Assembly: GCA_050290225.1 (NCBI GenBank) | Contig: JBNKHG010000093.1 | Location: forward strand, 45,740-109,739 | Source of the DNA: JBNKHG01 sp050290225 | Lineage (GTDB): Bacteria; Pseudomonadota; Gammaproteobacteria; Pseudomonadales; Cellvibrionaceae | DNA length: 64,000 bases | Direction of reading: 5' to 3' | Shown here: positions 7,416 to 15,957 of the stretch, in pieces | Numbering within the stretch: position 1 is the stretch's first letter | Layout: each line of letters starts with the position of its first letter | The notes under the pieces: model-generated | Told to the model about the DNA's origin: nothing | The model's input: the letters and a program-made list of their open reading frames with translations, nothing else | Database searches by the model: none | Position numbers and translations under genes: made by a program

Positions 7416-9098
7416 TTAAAAGCGCGAACTGCTAAGTTGAATATCCGCGTCCTGCCAGGCGTTCTCAAAGCGCTTGGCAATCACTGTCCGGGTTGTCTCC
7501 TTACCCTGCGCTTTTAGCGCCTGTTCCAAACCAAACAGGGCGTAGCCGTTTTCCGGATTGCGCCGCAGGTCCTCCCAGTAGACCACTTCCGCTTCAGCGG
7601 GTAGCTCGGCTTCGAGCAGTATCGCGCCTAACACATGCCGCACCGGAAAATACCAGTCCGGTGGTTCGTTGTAGAGCAATCCATCCTCCAGGCGCACGGC
7701 TCTTTCCAGGTGCGCAGCCGCCTTGGGATAGTCCCCGCGCTTGGCGGCAATCTCACCCGTAAGGACTTCCTCGGCGATGGTCATCAGGCTTGCTGCCGCA
7801 CCGAAACCGATAAAGTAGTTTTCGTCCCTGGCGACCTGTTTGCGCAGTTGCGTCAATGCCTTCAGCTCCTTCTGCGCCTTGCGGTGTTGCCCTTGGTGGA
7901 CATGGGCCATACCGCGGGCGTAGTGCCAAATACCGTTCATATAACGGGCTTTGGGGTCGGGTTGGGGTTCTTTGAGAATCTCCTCCCAGCGACCGAACCG
8001 GACCAGGACGAAGATCGGTTGACTGAGAAAAGTTTCGTTCAGCGCCCAGGTATTCTCTTCCCCGTTGACCGCTATTTTCGCCGCGACTTTGCGTGCGGCT
8101 TTCAACGCCTCCCGGCTGCGGCCTTGAAACATGGCGGACCAGGCCAGGAAGTGGATATTGTGTGGGTAGTAACCCAGCGGATACAGCCCCTGGGCGCGGC
8201 ACTGGGTGATATAACCCTCATCCGCTGCAATAGCCCGCGTATTGGCATCAAAGGAATCGGCATAACGCCCGACGCGCATGTAGATATGGGCGGGCATGTG
8301 CACCAGGTGTCCGGCTCCCGGCATCAATTCTCCCAGTTGATCGGCACTGGCTACGCCCAGCTCGGGGCGAAAGGCTTCCACGGTGTGAATCAGGTAGTGG
8401 TGGGCACCGGCGTGTTTCGGATCGCGTGCGATAACCGATTGCAGGGTTTTCATCACGATCTCTGTGTGCGATTTGGGACTGCCGTCGCGGTACCAATAGT
8501 CCCAGGGATTGGTGTTCATAATAGCGGCCGCGTAGAAGGTGGCGGCGTCCAGGTCATCGGGATAACGCTTCGACAGCGCCGCCATGGCATCCGCATAGGC
8601 CGCGTCCAGGGCTGACCGATCGGCCTCGGGGTCATTACTGTAGCGTCGGGCGAGGGCATCGATATAATCCTGTTCCCGCTTGGTTGCCCGGCTTTTCAGG
8701 GCCTGGGCTTTTTGAATGGCGGCATAGGCCTGGGGGACCACCCCGGGTAGCATCGGTAAATTCAGATTGGGCCCCAGCGCCAGGGCAATGCCCCAGTAGG
8801 CCATGGCATTGTGGGGATCCAGCCGGGCAGCTTCCTTGAAGGAACGCAGAGCCTCGGAGTGGTTAAAACCCAGCGTCAGGCGAAGACCCTGATCAAAAAA
8901 GAATTGGGACTTGGGGTTATCGGTAGTGACTTTGAAGTGATGGTCACCCAATCCGGAAAGCGCTGGGGCGATCGGGCCGGTGGCGGTCGCCGGATCGGCA
9001 AGCAGGGCTTTTGGATCGTGTACCTGGGTTAATCCCGGCACAGAAAACAATATAGCGATGAAAGCTAAGGTAGCGATAACCATAGTTCGACTGTTCAT
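7416..9098 (-). CDS. Secreted TPR-repeat protein
   Basis: A 560-residue protein when started at the ATG at 9098, which has GGAGG 5-6 nt upstream; an in-frame start nine codons earlier (9125) lacks such support. A signal peptide (MNSRTMVIATLAFIAILFSVPGLTQ) is followed by TPR-like helical hairpins (for example FNHSEALRSFKEAARLDPHNAMAYWGIALA) distributed along the chain. Conserved patches HAGAHHYLIHTVEAF and LVHMPAHIYMRVGRYADS are characteristic of a bacterial family of periplasmic TPR proteins with unknown function. It is monocistronic and convergent with pepQ. No catalytic motif is recognised with certainty; the clustered histidines could bind a metal, which is speculation. Confidence 0.75.
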   Translation of the reverse strand: MNSRTMVIATLAFIAILFSVPGLTQVHDPKALLADPATATGPIAPALSGLGDHHFKVTTDNPKSQFFFDQGLRLTLGFNHSEALRSFKEAARLDPHNAMAYWGIALALGPNLNLPMLPGVVPQAYAAIQKAQALKSRATKREQDYIDALARRYSNDPEADRSALDAAYADAMAALSKRYPDDLDAATFYAAAIMNTNPWDYWYRDGSPKSHTEIVMKTLQSVIARDPKHAGAHHYLIHTVEAFRPELGVASADQLGELMPGAGHLVHMPAHIYMRVGRYADSFDANTRAIAADEGYITQCRAQGLYPLGYYPHNIHFLAWSAMFQGRSREALKAARKVAAKIAVNGEENTWALNETFLSQPIFVLVRFGRWEEILKEPQPDPKARYMNGIWHYARGMAHVHQGQHRKAQKELKALTQLRKQVARDENYFIGFGAAASLMTIAEEVLTGEIAAKRGDYPKAAAHLERAVRLEDGLLYNEPPDWYFPVRHVLGAILLEAELPAEAEVVYWEDLRRNPENGYALFGLEQALKAQGKETTRTVIAKRFENAWQDADIQLSSSRF

Positions 9099-9312
9099 AA
9101 GTGCCTCCACAACACCGGGTTGCACATAGTATAGTCAGGCTTTTCTCTAACGCCTGACGCCGGAGAGATCGGCAGGCAAACTGATGTCGGGGCCACGGGC
9201 TTCAAGCTGAGATTGCCCTATTCAGCGCTGCCCTGATGTCCCGCCGCCGCGTTGCCGTGTAGTACCAGTGGGGTTGACGCCACAGTCGCTTGTTATACTT
9301 AAGTGCGTATTA

Positions 9313-9330
9313 ACCTACCCAATAGGGAAG
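9313..9330 (+). promoter_or_regulatory. CTACCCAATAGG element upstream of LuxR-type gene
   Basis: The sequence ACCTACCCAATAGGGAAG lies 55-72 nt before the ATG of the LuxR-type regulator. It shares the 12-mer CTACCCAATAGG with a palindrome upstream of the AraC regulator at 36088-36104. A candidate operator for a LuxR-type protein. Confidence 0.35.
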
Positions 9331-9384
9331 ACAGGTATAAAGCGTGCCCACATTAAATTTGCTTCTGCCATTGGAGACGCGCTA

Positions 9385-10236
9385 ATGCGCAAATCGGAAC
9401 CGGACTTCGATGCCTGGAATGCGCACCTGGCAACGGCCATGGCTGCCCTGGGGGATGAAAGCTTCGCCGCCTGCCTGTACGACGCCTTGGCGGTTCTGGC
9501 ACCCCACGATGATCCCATCATCTGGTTTTATCCCCATGGCCAAGCCCCGTTTGCCAAGGATACACGCGGTCAGATGGCGGATACCGGGGATGTGGAAGCC
9601 TTTCTAAAGGGCCCCTATTTGCTGGATCCTTTCTATCTGGCCGGCGCTGAACAGTTCGCTGAGGGATTTTATCGACTCGCCGACCTGGCGCCCGCGGCCT
9701 TTCGCGATTCGGAATACTACCGCAGTTACTATGTGCGTATTCATATGATCGACGAGGCGGGCTATATCGTTTACGACAACGATGGCGGGTTCGCCAATAT
9801 CTCCTTTGGCCGTAAAGAGAATCAAACGCCCTTCAGCGACAGGGAGTTGTCACAGCTTCGCTCGGTCGCCGGAATTGTGTGCCAGTTGATGCGTCAGCAC
9901 ATGGCCCGCCTTAATCCCACACCCATGATAGACAGTGGCGAGAGAAATTTACCGCAATACCTGAAGTCCGGACTTGCGCATTTTGGCACCTCGTTATTGA
10001 CCAATCGGGAACAGGAAGTGATCCACCTTTTTTTACGCGGCCACTCCACCAAATCGGCAGCGGAGAAATTGGGCATCTCACCGGAAACCGTCAAACTGCA
10101 CCGCAAGAACAGCTACGCCAAGTTGGATGTAGCATCCCAAGCGGAACTGTTTGTGCTCTTTATCGACTCCATGGCCCAGAGCGGGCCGCGTCCGGGCGAG
10201 GATCCGTTAATCCGTTATCTGGCGGTGCCGCCCTAG
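9385..10236 (+). CDS. LuxR-type transcriptional regulator
   Basis: A 283-residue protein when started at the ATG at 9385 (GGAG 8 nt upstream). The C-terminal LuxR/NarL-type helix-turn-helix spans residues about 205-262 (LTNREQEVIHLFLRGHSTKSAAEKLGISPETVKLHRKN as the core). The N-terminal 190 residues form a putative sensor region with YLLDPFY and SEYYRSYY patches shared with the second LuxR-type protein at 18064; the two are clear paralogues. No phosphoacceptor Asp of a receiver domain is recognised, so it is not an ordinary response regulator. The TonB-dependent receptor gene starts 210 bp downstream on the same strand and may be its target. Ligand unknown. Confidence 0.85.
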   Translation: MRKSEPDFDAWNAHLATAMAALGDESFAACLYDALAVLAPHDDPIIWFYPHGQAPFAKDTRGQMADTGDVEAFLKGPYLLDPFYLAGAEQFAEGFYRLADLAPAAFRDSEYYRSYYVRIHMIDEAGYIVYDNDGGFANISFGRKENQTPFSDRELSQLRSVAGIVCQLMRQHMARLNPTPMIDSGERNLPQYLKSGLAHFGTSLLTNREQEVIHLFLRGHSTKSAAEKLGISPETVKLHRKNSYAKLDVASQAELFVLFIDSMAQSGPRPGEDPLIRYLAVPP

Positions 10237-10446
10237 CATTGCCCTCTTTTTTCTCTCCTCTATATAGTATGGGCTGCACTGTTTTGGTGCGCTGCTTTGG
10301 TGGGCTGTTGTCGGGTGCTAACGAAATGGGGTTATTTCGCCCGCTTGGTCAGTAGCGCTACGCTAACGCCATCATGAACTCATAGGGTTTGCCCTTGGTT
10401 AAGAGTTTGGACAAGGTGAGCGTTTGGACAAAGAGGAGAGATAACG

Positions 10447-12693
10447 ATGATAAGTAGACGGGTTTTTCCCCGACCGTTTCTGGCCGTTTCCATTGCCGGC
10501 CTGGGTGTTGCCAATGTCACCTACGGTCAGCAACAGATCGAAGAGGTTGTGGTGACCGCTCAAAAACGCGCTCAGAGTGTCAATGACATTGGTGTGTCTG
10601 CCAGCGCCTTCGGTGGCGACGACTTGAAAAAACTCAAGGTGGAGAGTGCGGTGGATCTCGGCGCCCATACCCCGGGATTGGTGACTACCAATGCCACCTC
10701 TGGCGGCACCCCGATATTTGCCATACGCGGTATCGGGCTCGACGATTTCAGTCCCAACAATAACAGCGGCGTCGGTGTGTACACCGACGAGGTCTTTGCC
10801 AGTGCGCCGGCGCTATTGGGGGGCCAGCTGTTTGATATCGAACGGGTGGAAGTGTTGAAAGGTCCCCAGGGCACCCTGTATGGCAAGAACACCACCGGTG
10901 GTGCAATCAACTTTATCAGCAACAAACCCACCGACGAATTCGAAGCCTATGTGGAAGCGGATTACAGCCGCTGGGACAGGGTAGAGGTAACCGGCGCAGC
11001 CAGCGGTGCGCTGAATGATGCCGTGCGCGGTCGTGTGGCGGTTAACCTGGTGGACCAGGACGAAGGCTGGCAAACCGATATCAATACCGGCGAGGAGTAT
11101 GGCAAGGATGATAGCCAGGCCGTGCGCGGATTACTGGCGTTTGATCTGTCCGAATCCACAACGGGCCTGTTTAAGGCCTACTACACCAGGGACAAGGGTA
11201 CGCCCCTGTCACCGGATGCCGAGCGTCACGAAACCTGGGGCTACCCGGAACTCAACAGTCCGATAGACCCGCGCAAGGTGACGGTGGGCAACCTGGATGT
11301 CGGGCGTGATGAGGAGGGCTATGGTCTGGCACTGAACCTGACGGTGGATTTTGAACCCTTTACCCTCACCAGCATCACCGCCTGGGACAGCTACGATCAG
11401 GAAGTGGTGGACAACTATGGCGGCACCAGCGAGCGTATTACCGACTTTATGCAGGACAACAGTATCGAGCAGGTATCCCAGGAGTTGCGTTTTACCGGCA
11501 ATACCGACGGAGCCTTTAACTGGATACTCGGCTTTAACGTATCCAGGGAAACGGTGGAAGCCCTGGGCACGTTCGATGATTCCTTTGTCGCCTATGAAAC
11601 CTTCCGCGATGTGGGCTCCGATTTGATTATTGCCGATTACACCCAGGAGACCGAATCCTACGGCGTCTACCTGCACACGGAAACCGAACTGAGCGAGACC
11701 TTGAAACTGACGGTGGGGCTGCGCTATTCCCAGGATCAACGCAGCTTCGACGGTATCGACACCAATACCGATCTTGCCGGTTCCTTTAACGATACATTGG
11801 CATTGCTCGACGAGACTCACGACGAAGACGGCGTGACCGGCAAGATCGGCCTGGACTGGATGCCCAACAACGACTGGCTGGTGTACGCCAATGTGGCCAC
11901 CAGTTACAAGAGCGGTTTGTTTTACGGTGCCCCGGTACTCGACAGCGATCCCGGACGCGCCTGGGGCTATGTGGAGCCGGAAGATGTCACCAGTTACGAG
12001 ATGGGCTTTAAGGCGACCCTGCTGGACAACACTTTGCAAATCAACGGTGCGGCCTTTTTCCTCGACTATGAAAACCGCCAGTCGCTGATTACGTACGTCG
12101 AAAACGGTTTCAGTGATTTCTTCGGGTTTGAGATCACCGACACCACCCTGATCGGGATCCCGGAATCGGAAACCGAAGGGGCCGAGTTGGATTTGCGCTG
12201 GTTACCGATGAACGGACTGGATGTGCGTCTGGGCGTGGCCTATCTGAACAGCAAGGTCACCAAAGCGCCGAGCACAGCGGATATGCGCGGAATTTCCGAT
12301 GATCCCGGGCAGCCGTTTACGGTGGATCATATCACCAACGCCATCGGTGTCGGCCAGACACTGGCCCAGTCTCCGGAGTGGAGCTACAACGGGTTGGTCA
12401 ATTATGAGTGGCCAGTGGGGGATAACCTGATTGCCAGGGTCCAGACCAGTTACAGTTGGACCGACGATCAGGCGGCGCAGCTGGGCGATCCCAATGCCGG
12501 TTACGGCCCGGTGAGCAGTCTGGATGCCCAGGTGGCGATCGCCGCCGCCGATGATATGTGGTCCCTGACATTGTGGGGTAAAAACCTCGAAGGCAGCGAA
12601 GCGGAAACCTATGCGTTTTCCGGTTTCGCCGGGCGGGTTGTATACCACCAGCAGAGCACCCGTTATGGGTTGACTTTGAGGTATAACTTCTAA
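10447..12693 (+). CDS. TonB-dependent outer-membrane receptor
   Basis: A 748-residue receptor with a signal peptide (residues 1 to about 27, ending NVTYG), a TonB-box-like IEEVVVTAQKR, a plug domain (about 40-160, with IERVEVLKGPQGTLYGKNTTGGAINFIS) and a long beta-barrel ending in the aromatic C-terminal residue of LRYNF. This is the plug pattern common in marine gammaproteobacterial and sphingomonad receptors for hydrophobic or carbohydrate substrates, driven by TonB-ExbBD. The start is supported by GAGGAG 8 nt upstream. It follows the LuxR-type regulator gene and is followed by a strong hairpin. Substrate cannot be told from sequence; no siderophore genes are adjacent. Confidence 0.9.
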   Translation: MISRRVFPRPFLAVSIAGLGVANVTYGQQQIEEVVVTAQKRAQSVNDIGVSASAFGGDDLKKLKVESAVDLGAHTPGLVTTNATSGGTPIFAIRGIGLDDFSPNNNSGVGVYTDEVFASAPALLGGQLFDIERVEVLKGPQGTLYGKNTTGGAINFISNKPTDEFEAYVEADYSRWDRVEVTGAASGALNDAVRGRVAVNLVDQDEGWQTDINTGEEYGKDDSQAVRGLLAFDLSESTTGLFKAYYTRDKGTPLSPDAERHETWGYPELNSPIDPRKVTVGNLDVGRDEEGYGLALNLTVDFEPFTLTSITAWDSYDQEVVDNYGGTSERITDFMQDNSIEQVSQELRFTGNTDGAFNWILGFNVSRETVEALGTFDDSFVAYETFRDVGSDLIIADYTQETESYGVYLHTETELSETLKLTVGLRYSQDQRSFDGIDTNTDLAGSFNDTLALLDETHDEDGVTGKIGLDWMPNNDWLVYANVATSYKSGLFYGAPVLDSDPGRAWGYVEPEDVTSYEMGFKATLLDNTLQINGAAFFLDYENRQSLITYVENGFSDFFGFEITDTTLIGIPESETEGAELDLRWLPMNGLDVRLGVAYLNSKVTKAPSTADMRGISDDPGQPFTVDHITNAIGVGQTLAQSPEWSYNGLVNYEWPVGDNLIARVQTSYSWTDDQAAQLGDPNAGYGPVSSLDAQVAIAAADDMWSLTLWGKNLEGSEAETYAFSGFAGRVVYHQQSTRYGLTLRYNF

Positions 12694-12714
12694 CGTTTCC
12701 CGCTTGTTGGCCAG

Positions 12715-12748
12715 TCACACAGGGGTGAAAGTATTCGCCCCTGTGTGA
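12715..12748. terminator. Bidirectional terminator-like hairpin
   Basis: Perfect 11-bp inverted repeat TCACACAGGGG / CCCCTGTGTGA with a 12-nt loop, located between the convergent TonB receptor gene and the small LuxR-type gene. There is no strong T run, so termination efficiency is uncertain. Confidence 0.55.
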
Positions 12749-12786
12749 CGTTGGGCGACAGCGTTTGGGTCTTAAATTCCTGGACC

Positions 12787-13251
12787 TCAAATTTCACTCA
12801 TCAAGTCCTCAATGAAATGCGCTGCCAATTCATTCCTTCCCGCATACCCGGACTTCGCATAAATACTTGTGGCCTGGCTTCGAACAGTCTTTTCCTTGAC
12901 ACTACGGGCGTCGGCGATCTCTTTCATCGATAGACCTTTAACCAATAGCAATGCCACATCACTCTCCGAAGGCGTGAGATTCCACTGGGAAAACTGATCC
13001 CGCATTACCGACAGCAGCTCTCCAGCCAGTCTTGCCGTCTTTGACTTTTCTTCCTTGATCGCTTTGTTCAAGAGTTTGATATGTTGCAATTCACGAAACA
13101 AAACAACCGAGATTGCTGCAAATACCAACAGCTCAATACTGATGTGTAGAGAGCTGTCTACATTGTCAATAACATCGATGACAATGTCATAGACAAAAAA
13201 GGCCATTGCAGAAACCAGCACCAATGCTGGCAGATACTTCCCGATCTTCAC
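12787..13251 (-). CDS. Small membrane-anchored LuxR-type protein
   Basis: A 154-residue protein with two predicted membrane helices at the N-terminus (about 7-28 and 36-52), a charged coiled-coil-like segment (about 53-85) and a C-terminal LuxR-type helix-turn-helix (about 92-150, LTPSESDVALLLVKGLSMKEIADARSVKEKTVRSQ). There is no receiver or recognised sensor domain. The start is a GTG with GAGGG about 8 nt upstream; an overlapping ATG two bases earlier is out of frame and hits a stop at once. It lies 26 nt downstream of the cytochrome b561 gene on the same strand, so the two are probably cotranscribed, suggesting membrane redox or quinone-linked signalling (inference). Confidence 0.8.
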   Translation of the reverse strand: MKIGKYLPALVLVSAMAFFVYDIVIDVIDNVDSSLHISIELLVFAAISVVLFRELQHIKLLNKAIKEEKSKTARLAGELLSVMRDQFSQWNLTPSESDVALLLVKGLSMKEIADARSVKEKTVRSQATSIYAKSGYAGRNELAAHFIEDLMSEI

Positions 13252-13277
13252 ATAGGAGTCCCTCTGTTCGGAGCGCC

Positions 13278-13838
13278 CTAATCCGCTTTCAGCTTGAACA
13301 TTTTCTTCCAGACAGGATTTCCACCCAGCGTATGGAGTATGACAGCACCCACGTGAAGAGCCAGATAAAGCGGAATCAACGACTCACCCACTTCATGAAC
13401 CTCTTCAATAAACTCAAACAGTTCGCTTTCTGCGCCGCCCTCCAGGATAAAAAGCGCTGTGCCGGTGAGTGCCATCCAGGCGAATATGGCGAGTCCAAAC
13501 ATTTGAGTCAGTCCGGCCAACCCCTGGTGCCTGTCGCGCTCGGGTACATGCAGCCTCAGCAATGTTCGAAAGTCCTCCAGCGCCAGCCGCCATTGCCGGC
13601 GGGAAAACGGAGACCACTGTTTGAAAGACAGTGCTTCAGAAGATGTCAGCCCGATAAAAATCCGCGTCAGTATAAAAGCCGTCAACGATAGCCCCAGATA
13701 AGCGTGCAATAAATAGCCTTGCGATGTGGCACCGTCCTCCGCTAATTCACCGGTAAGGAAGGCTGCAATACCAAACGCAGCAAGCCCCAGGTGGATAAAT
13801 TTAGCATATATCGGATAGGTATAGGTTTGCTCACTCAT
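13278..13838 (-). CDS. Cytochrome b561-family membrane protein
   Basis: A 186-residue protein with about four membrane helices and histidines placed as in the cytochrome b561/Ni-hydrogenase b-type fold: His16 in AKFIHLGLA, His45 in LLHAYLGLS, and a C-terminal pair in YLALHVGAVILHTLGG. Such proteins bind two haem b groups and move electrons across the inner membrane to or from quinones. A GGAG lies about 6 nt before the ATG. It is the first gene of a pair with the small LuxR-type membrane protein. The electron partner is unknown; no soluble cytochrome gene is adjacent. Confidence 0.82.
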   Translation of the reverse strand: MSEQTYTYPIYAKFIHLGLAAFGIAAFLTGELAEDGATSQGYLLHAYLGLSLTAFILTRIFIGLTSSEALSFKQWSPFSRRQWRLALEDFRTLLRLHVPERDRHQGLAGLTQMFGLAIFAWMALTGTALFILEGGAESELFEFIEEVHEVGESLIPLYLALHVGAVILHTLGGNPVWKKMFKLKAD

Positions 13839-14400
13839 AATTCGCTCCGAATCTAACCAGCGGTAAACTTGATATATATGCGTTAATTTACTGTTTTCAG
13901 GAACGAAGAGAATTGGGCAAGGGCCTTAATTTGGCACTTTTGGGCATATGTCCTATGCTGCGATGGTTAAAATATGAGCAAAATGCTGTTCCTCATGTTC
14001 GCTTTGGGTTGAACGGCTTGGATTAGTACGTCCTAATTCTCTAGCAAATTACCCCATCTGCCAGCTTCTATATCGCTATGACAGGTTTGAAGTCATGCCG
14101 TTTGCCTGATTACCGTCCATATTACACACTTCCAGTTGTATGTTATTTGCACACGCCGGTGGAAGGATGGGGAGAAAAGCAGCGATCACTTCGATACGCC
14201 GCTGCTATGGAATAAAGGCAAGCTGAGAGGCCAAAAATCACTACTCAAGCTCTGTAGTAATCCCCTGATCATGGGCGCACTACCTTACCTAATGCAGGCG
14301 GAGATTCCACTTATCGTGTTGTTCTATTTTCCGGGGTCAGTTCTGTTAACCTGCTGACCGGTAAAAAATGCAATGTAAACACTGGTTATGGCAGGCTTAC
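13839..14400. other. AT-rich gene-poor gap at the edge of the AbiE island
   Basis: A 562-bp gap between cytochrome b561 and the AbiEii gene, lower in GC than its flanks. It includes an inverted repeat GGTCAG/CTGACC (14335-14359) embedded in a TTCCGGGGTCAGTTCTG string. A 73-codon plus-strand frame (14136-14357) has no ribosome binding site and no recognisable family. I see no supported gene. Confidence 0.5.
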
Positions 14401-15255
14401 TTACTGCTTCCGCGACGGGTGTATCACGGGATATTCCCAAAACCAGCGCTCAGCCGACCACGTGCGATTAAACCCCTGTTTTTTCGCCGCTGCGGTATAA
14501 AGCGGCTTTAAAAAAACACTCAATTTTCCCATTAACTCGGCAAAGGACATATCACTGGCCAGTGCATTTTTCGCGAGAAATGCCTTCCACTGCGTACTCT
14601 TCACTTCATTGATCGCGAAGCCGTCGTCTAATACAGTCGGCCCATCTGTGGAAAGAGCCGTCTCTCTGCGCGCACATGTAGCTTTGATCGCCTTCAGCAT
14701 CAAGCTGCCTTCTATATCAAGTTCTGAGGCTATAACCCATAAGTCATAAAAGTCTTTTATTCGACTATTTGTTTCCCCAAGCATCAACATCGCTTGAAAC
14801 TTTTCTGCTATCACGGTCTGCACTGGATATACATTAATTTCGGGGGCCGGCAAATCCAGAAACGAAGGTAAGGTTGCCCTCTCTGCTGCCGGCATAACAG
14901 CGTCACCAAAACCAACATCCACCTGGAATGTGATACTGGCGTTTCCTAGCGCAGCCCTACCAGTCACCCTAACCCCTTGGTACAACGCATCTTGCTTTAT
15001 CTCAATACCCTTGATGGATTCCAGGTCAAAGACAAGCCCGTCATCCGCATCCACAACACAGATAACTCTAAAATCCGAGACCAACGTTGAAACGTCGTTA
15101 TCGCCAAACCCCAGCAGGTCAATATCCCTTGTAGGCCGATGAGCCTCTTTCCCCCAAACCCAGAACAGCATTGCACCCTTCAGTAAAAATTTGTCCTTGT
15201 AATCTGACGCACCCAAGCGATAAAGCAAACGTTGAATCAGATATTGTTTCAACAC
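14401..15255 (-). CDS. AbiEii/AbiGii-type nucleotidyltransferase toxin, 5' frameshift
   Basis: The open part encodes 284 residues of an AbiEii-type toxin, the nucleotidyltransferase-fold half of a type IV toxin-antitoxin system. The active-site region FLLKGAMLFWVWG and RPTRDIDLLG (the Asp pair of the NTase motif), and FHPxK-type downstream motifs such as TVIAEKFQAML, are seen. The frame opens at a GTG (15255), but 26 further family-like codons (TTASIRQRLLNLAHERRENFDY) lie upstream in the same frame. The only good start is an ATG at 15334 with an AGGAG box, which is one base out of frame and stops after nine codons. Removing one G from the GGGG at 15329-15332 would restore a 310-residue protein. 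So the toxin is likely inactive, phase-variable or misread. Confidence 0.8.
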   Translation of the reverse strand: MLKQYLIQRLLYRLGASDYKDKFLLKGAMLFWVWGKEAHRPTRDIDLLGFGDNDVSTLVSDFRVICVVDADDGLVFDLESIKGIEIKQDALYQGVRVTGRAALGNASITFQVDVGFGDAVMPAAERATLPSFLDLPAPEINVYPVQTVIAEKFQAMLMLGETNSRIKDFYDLWVIASELDIEGSLMLKAIKATCARRETALSTDGPTVLDDGFAINEVKSTQWKAFLAKNALASDMSFAELMGKLSVFLKPLYTAAAKKQGFNRTWSAERWFWEYPVIHPSRKQ

Positions 15256-15351
15256 ATAGTCAAAGTTTTCTCTCCGTTCGTGCGCAAGATTGAGTAATCG
15301 TTGTCTAATGGAGGCGGTCGTATTTCTTCCCCATGTTAGCGTTCTCCTGCT

Positions 15352-15957
15352 TTAGGTCAAACTTTCCAAATAGGGTCGCATCACATTGCCGACCCTGCAT
15401 GCCCGTGCGTAACGCGCGATCTCATCCATACTAAAGCGCCTTTCCCGCCAGCCCTCCCTCAATGCCTCCAGCGCTACATCAAGTCCGATCTTATTACGGT
15501 ATTTAAAGCAATCCACCACAGTTCTCGCCGGGTTAAATACTCTCACGGCAACACCGTCCACGTTGTGTGTTTCAACACCTTCCGCTAGCAGTGCGGCCGA
15601 CATCGTGACAAAGCGTACCGGTGGATACTCAATATGGGGGCGCCAGGCTTTTCGATCGATAGCCAACCACACTTCAAATGGATTCTGCGTGGTGAACTGA
15701 TGGAAGCTCAAAGCCGAGAGTAATGACACTATGGCATTCGGCGCTTGCTTAGTGGCCTCGATCAATGATTGGTGGTGGCTAACAGCACGCGTCGGATACC
15801 GGTAGAGACCTCTCCCAATGCGTTCAAGGGCCCCCGCTTTGAATAACCGGTACAGGTACTCCTGTGGCAAACCAAGTCGTTCCAAATCTTTTGGCCGGAC
15901 CACTGCGTGCTTCCGGGTATATTTGAGCACTTGTTGTTTTTTGGTGATAGAGGGCAT
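15352..15957 (-). CDS. AbiEi-type antitoxin
   Basis: A 201-residue protein of the AbiEi antitoxin family, which represses its own operon through an N-terminal winged helix-turn-helix and neutralises AbiEii through the C-terminal domain. The N-terminal block (about 1-60, LKYTRKHAVVRPKDLERLGLPQEYLYRLFKAGALERIGRGLYR) is characteristic, as is the NPARTVVDCFKYRNKIGLDVALEALREG segment. It precedes the toxin gene by 17 nt to the toxin's ATG, with the toxin's Shine-Dalgarno in between. An inverted repeat sits 34-53 nt upstream of its start. The pair lies in an AT-richer patch, as expected for a horizontally acquired defence element. Confidence 0.85.
   Translation of the reverse strand: MPSITKKQQVLKYTRKHAVVRPKDLERLGLPQEYLYRLFKAGALERIGRGLYRYPTRAVSHHQSLIEATKQAPNAIVSLLSALSFHQFTTQNPFEVWLAIDRKAWRPHIEYPPVRFVTMSAALLAEGVETHNVDGVAVRVFNPARTVVDCFKYRNKIGLDVALEALREGWRERRFSMDEIARYARACRVGNVMRPYLESLT

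Noticed and set aside
14136..14357. 73-codon plus-strand frame in the AT-rich gap
   Set aside because: No ribosome binding site and no recognisable domain. The nearby TTCCGGGGTCAGTTCTG string hinted at a transposon remnant, but no transposase sequence could be found.
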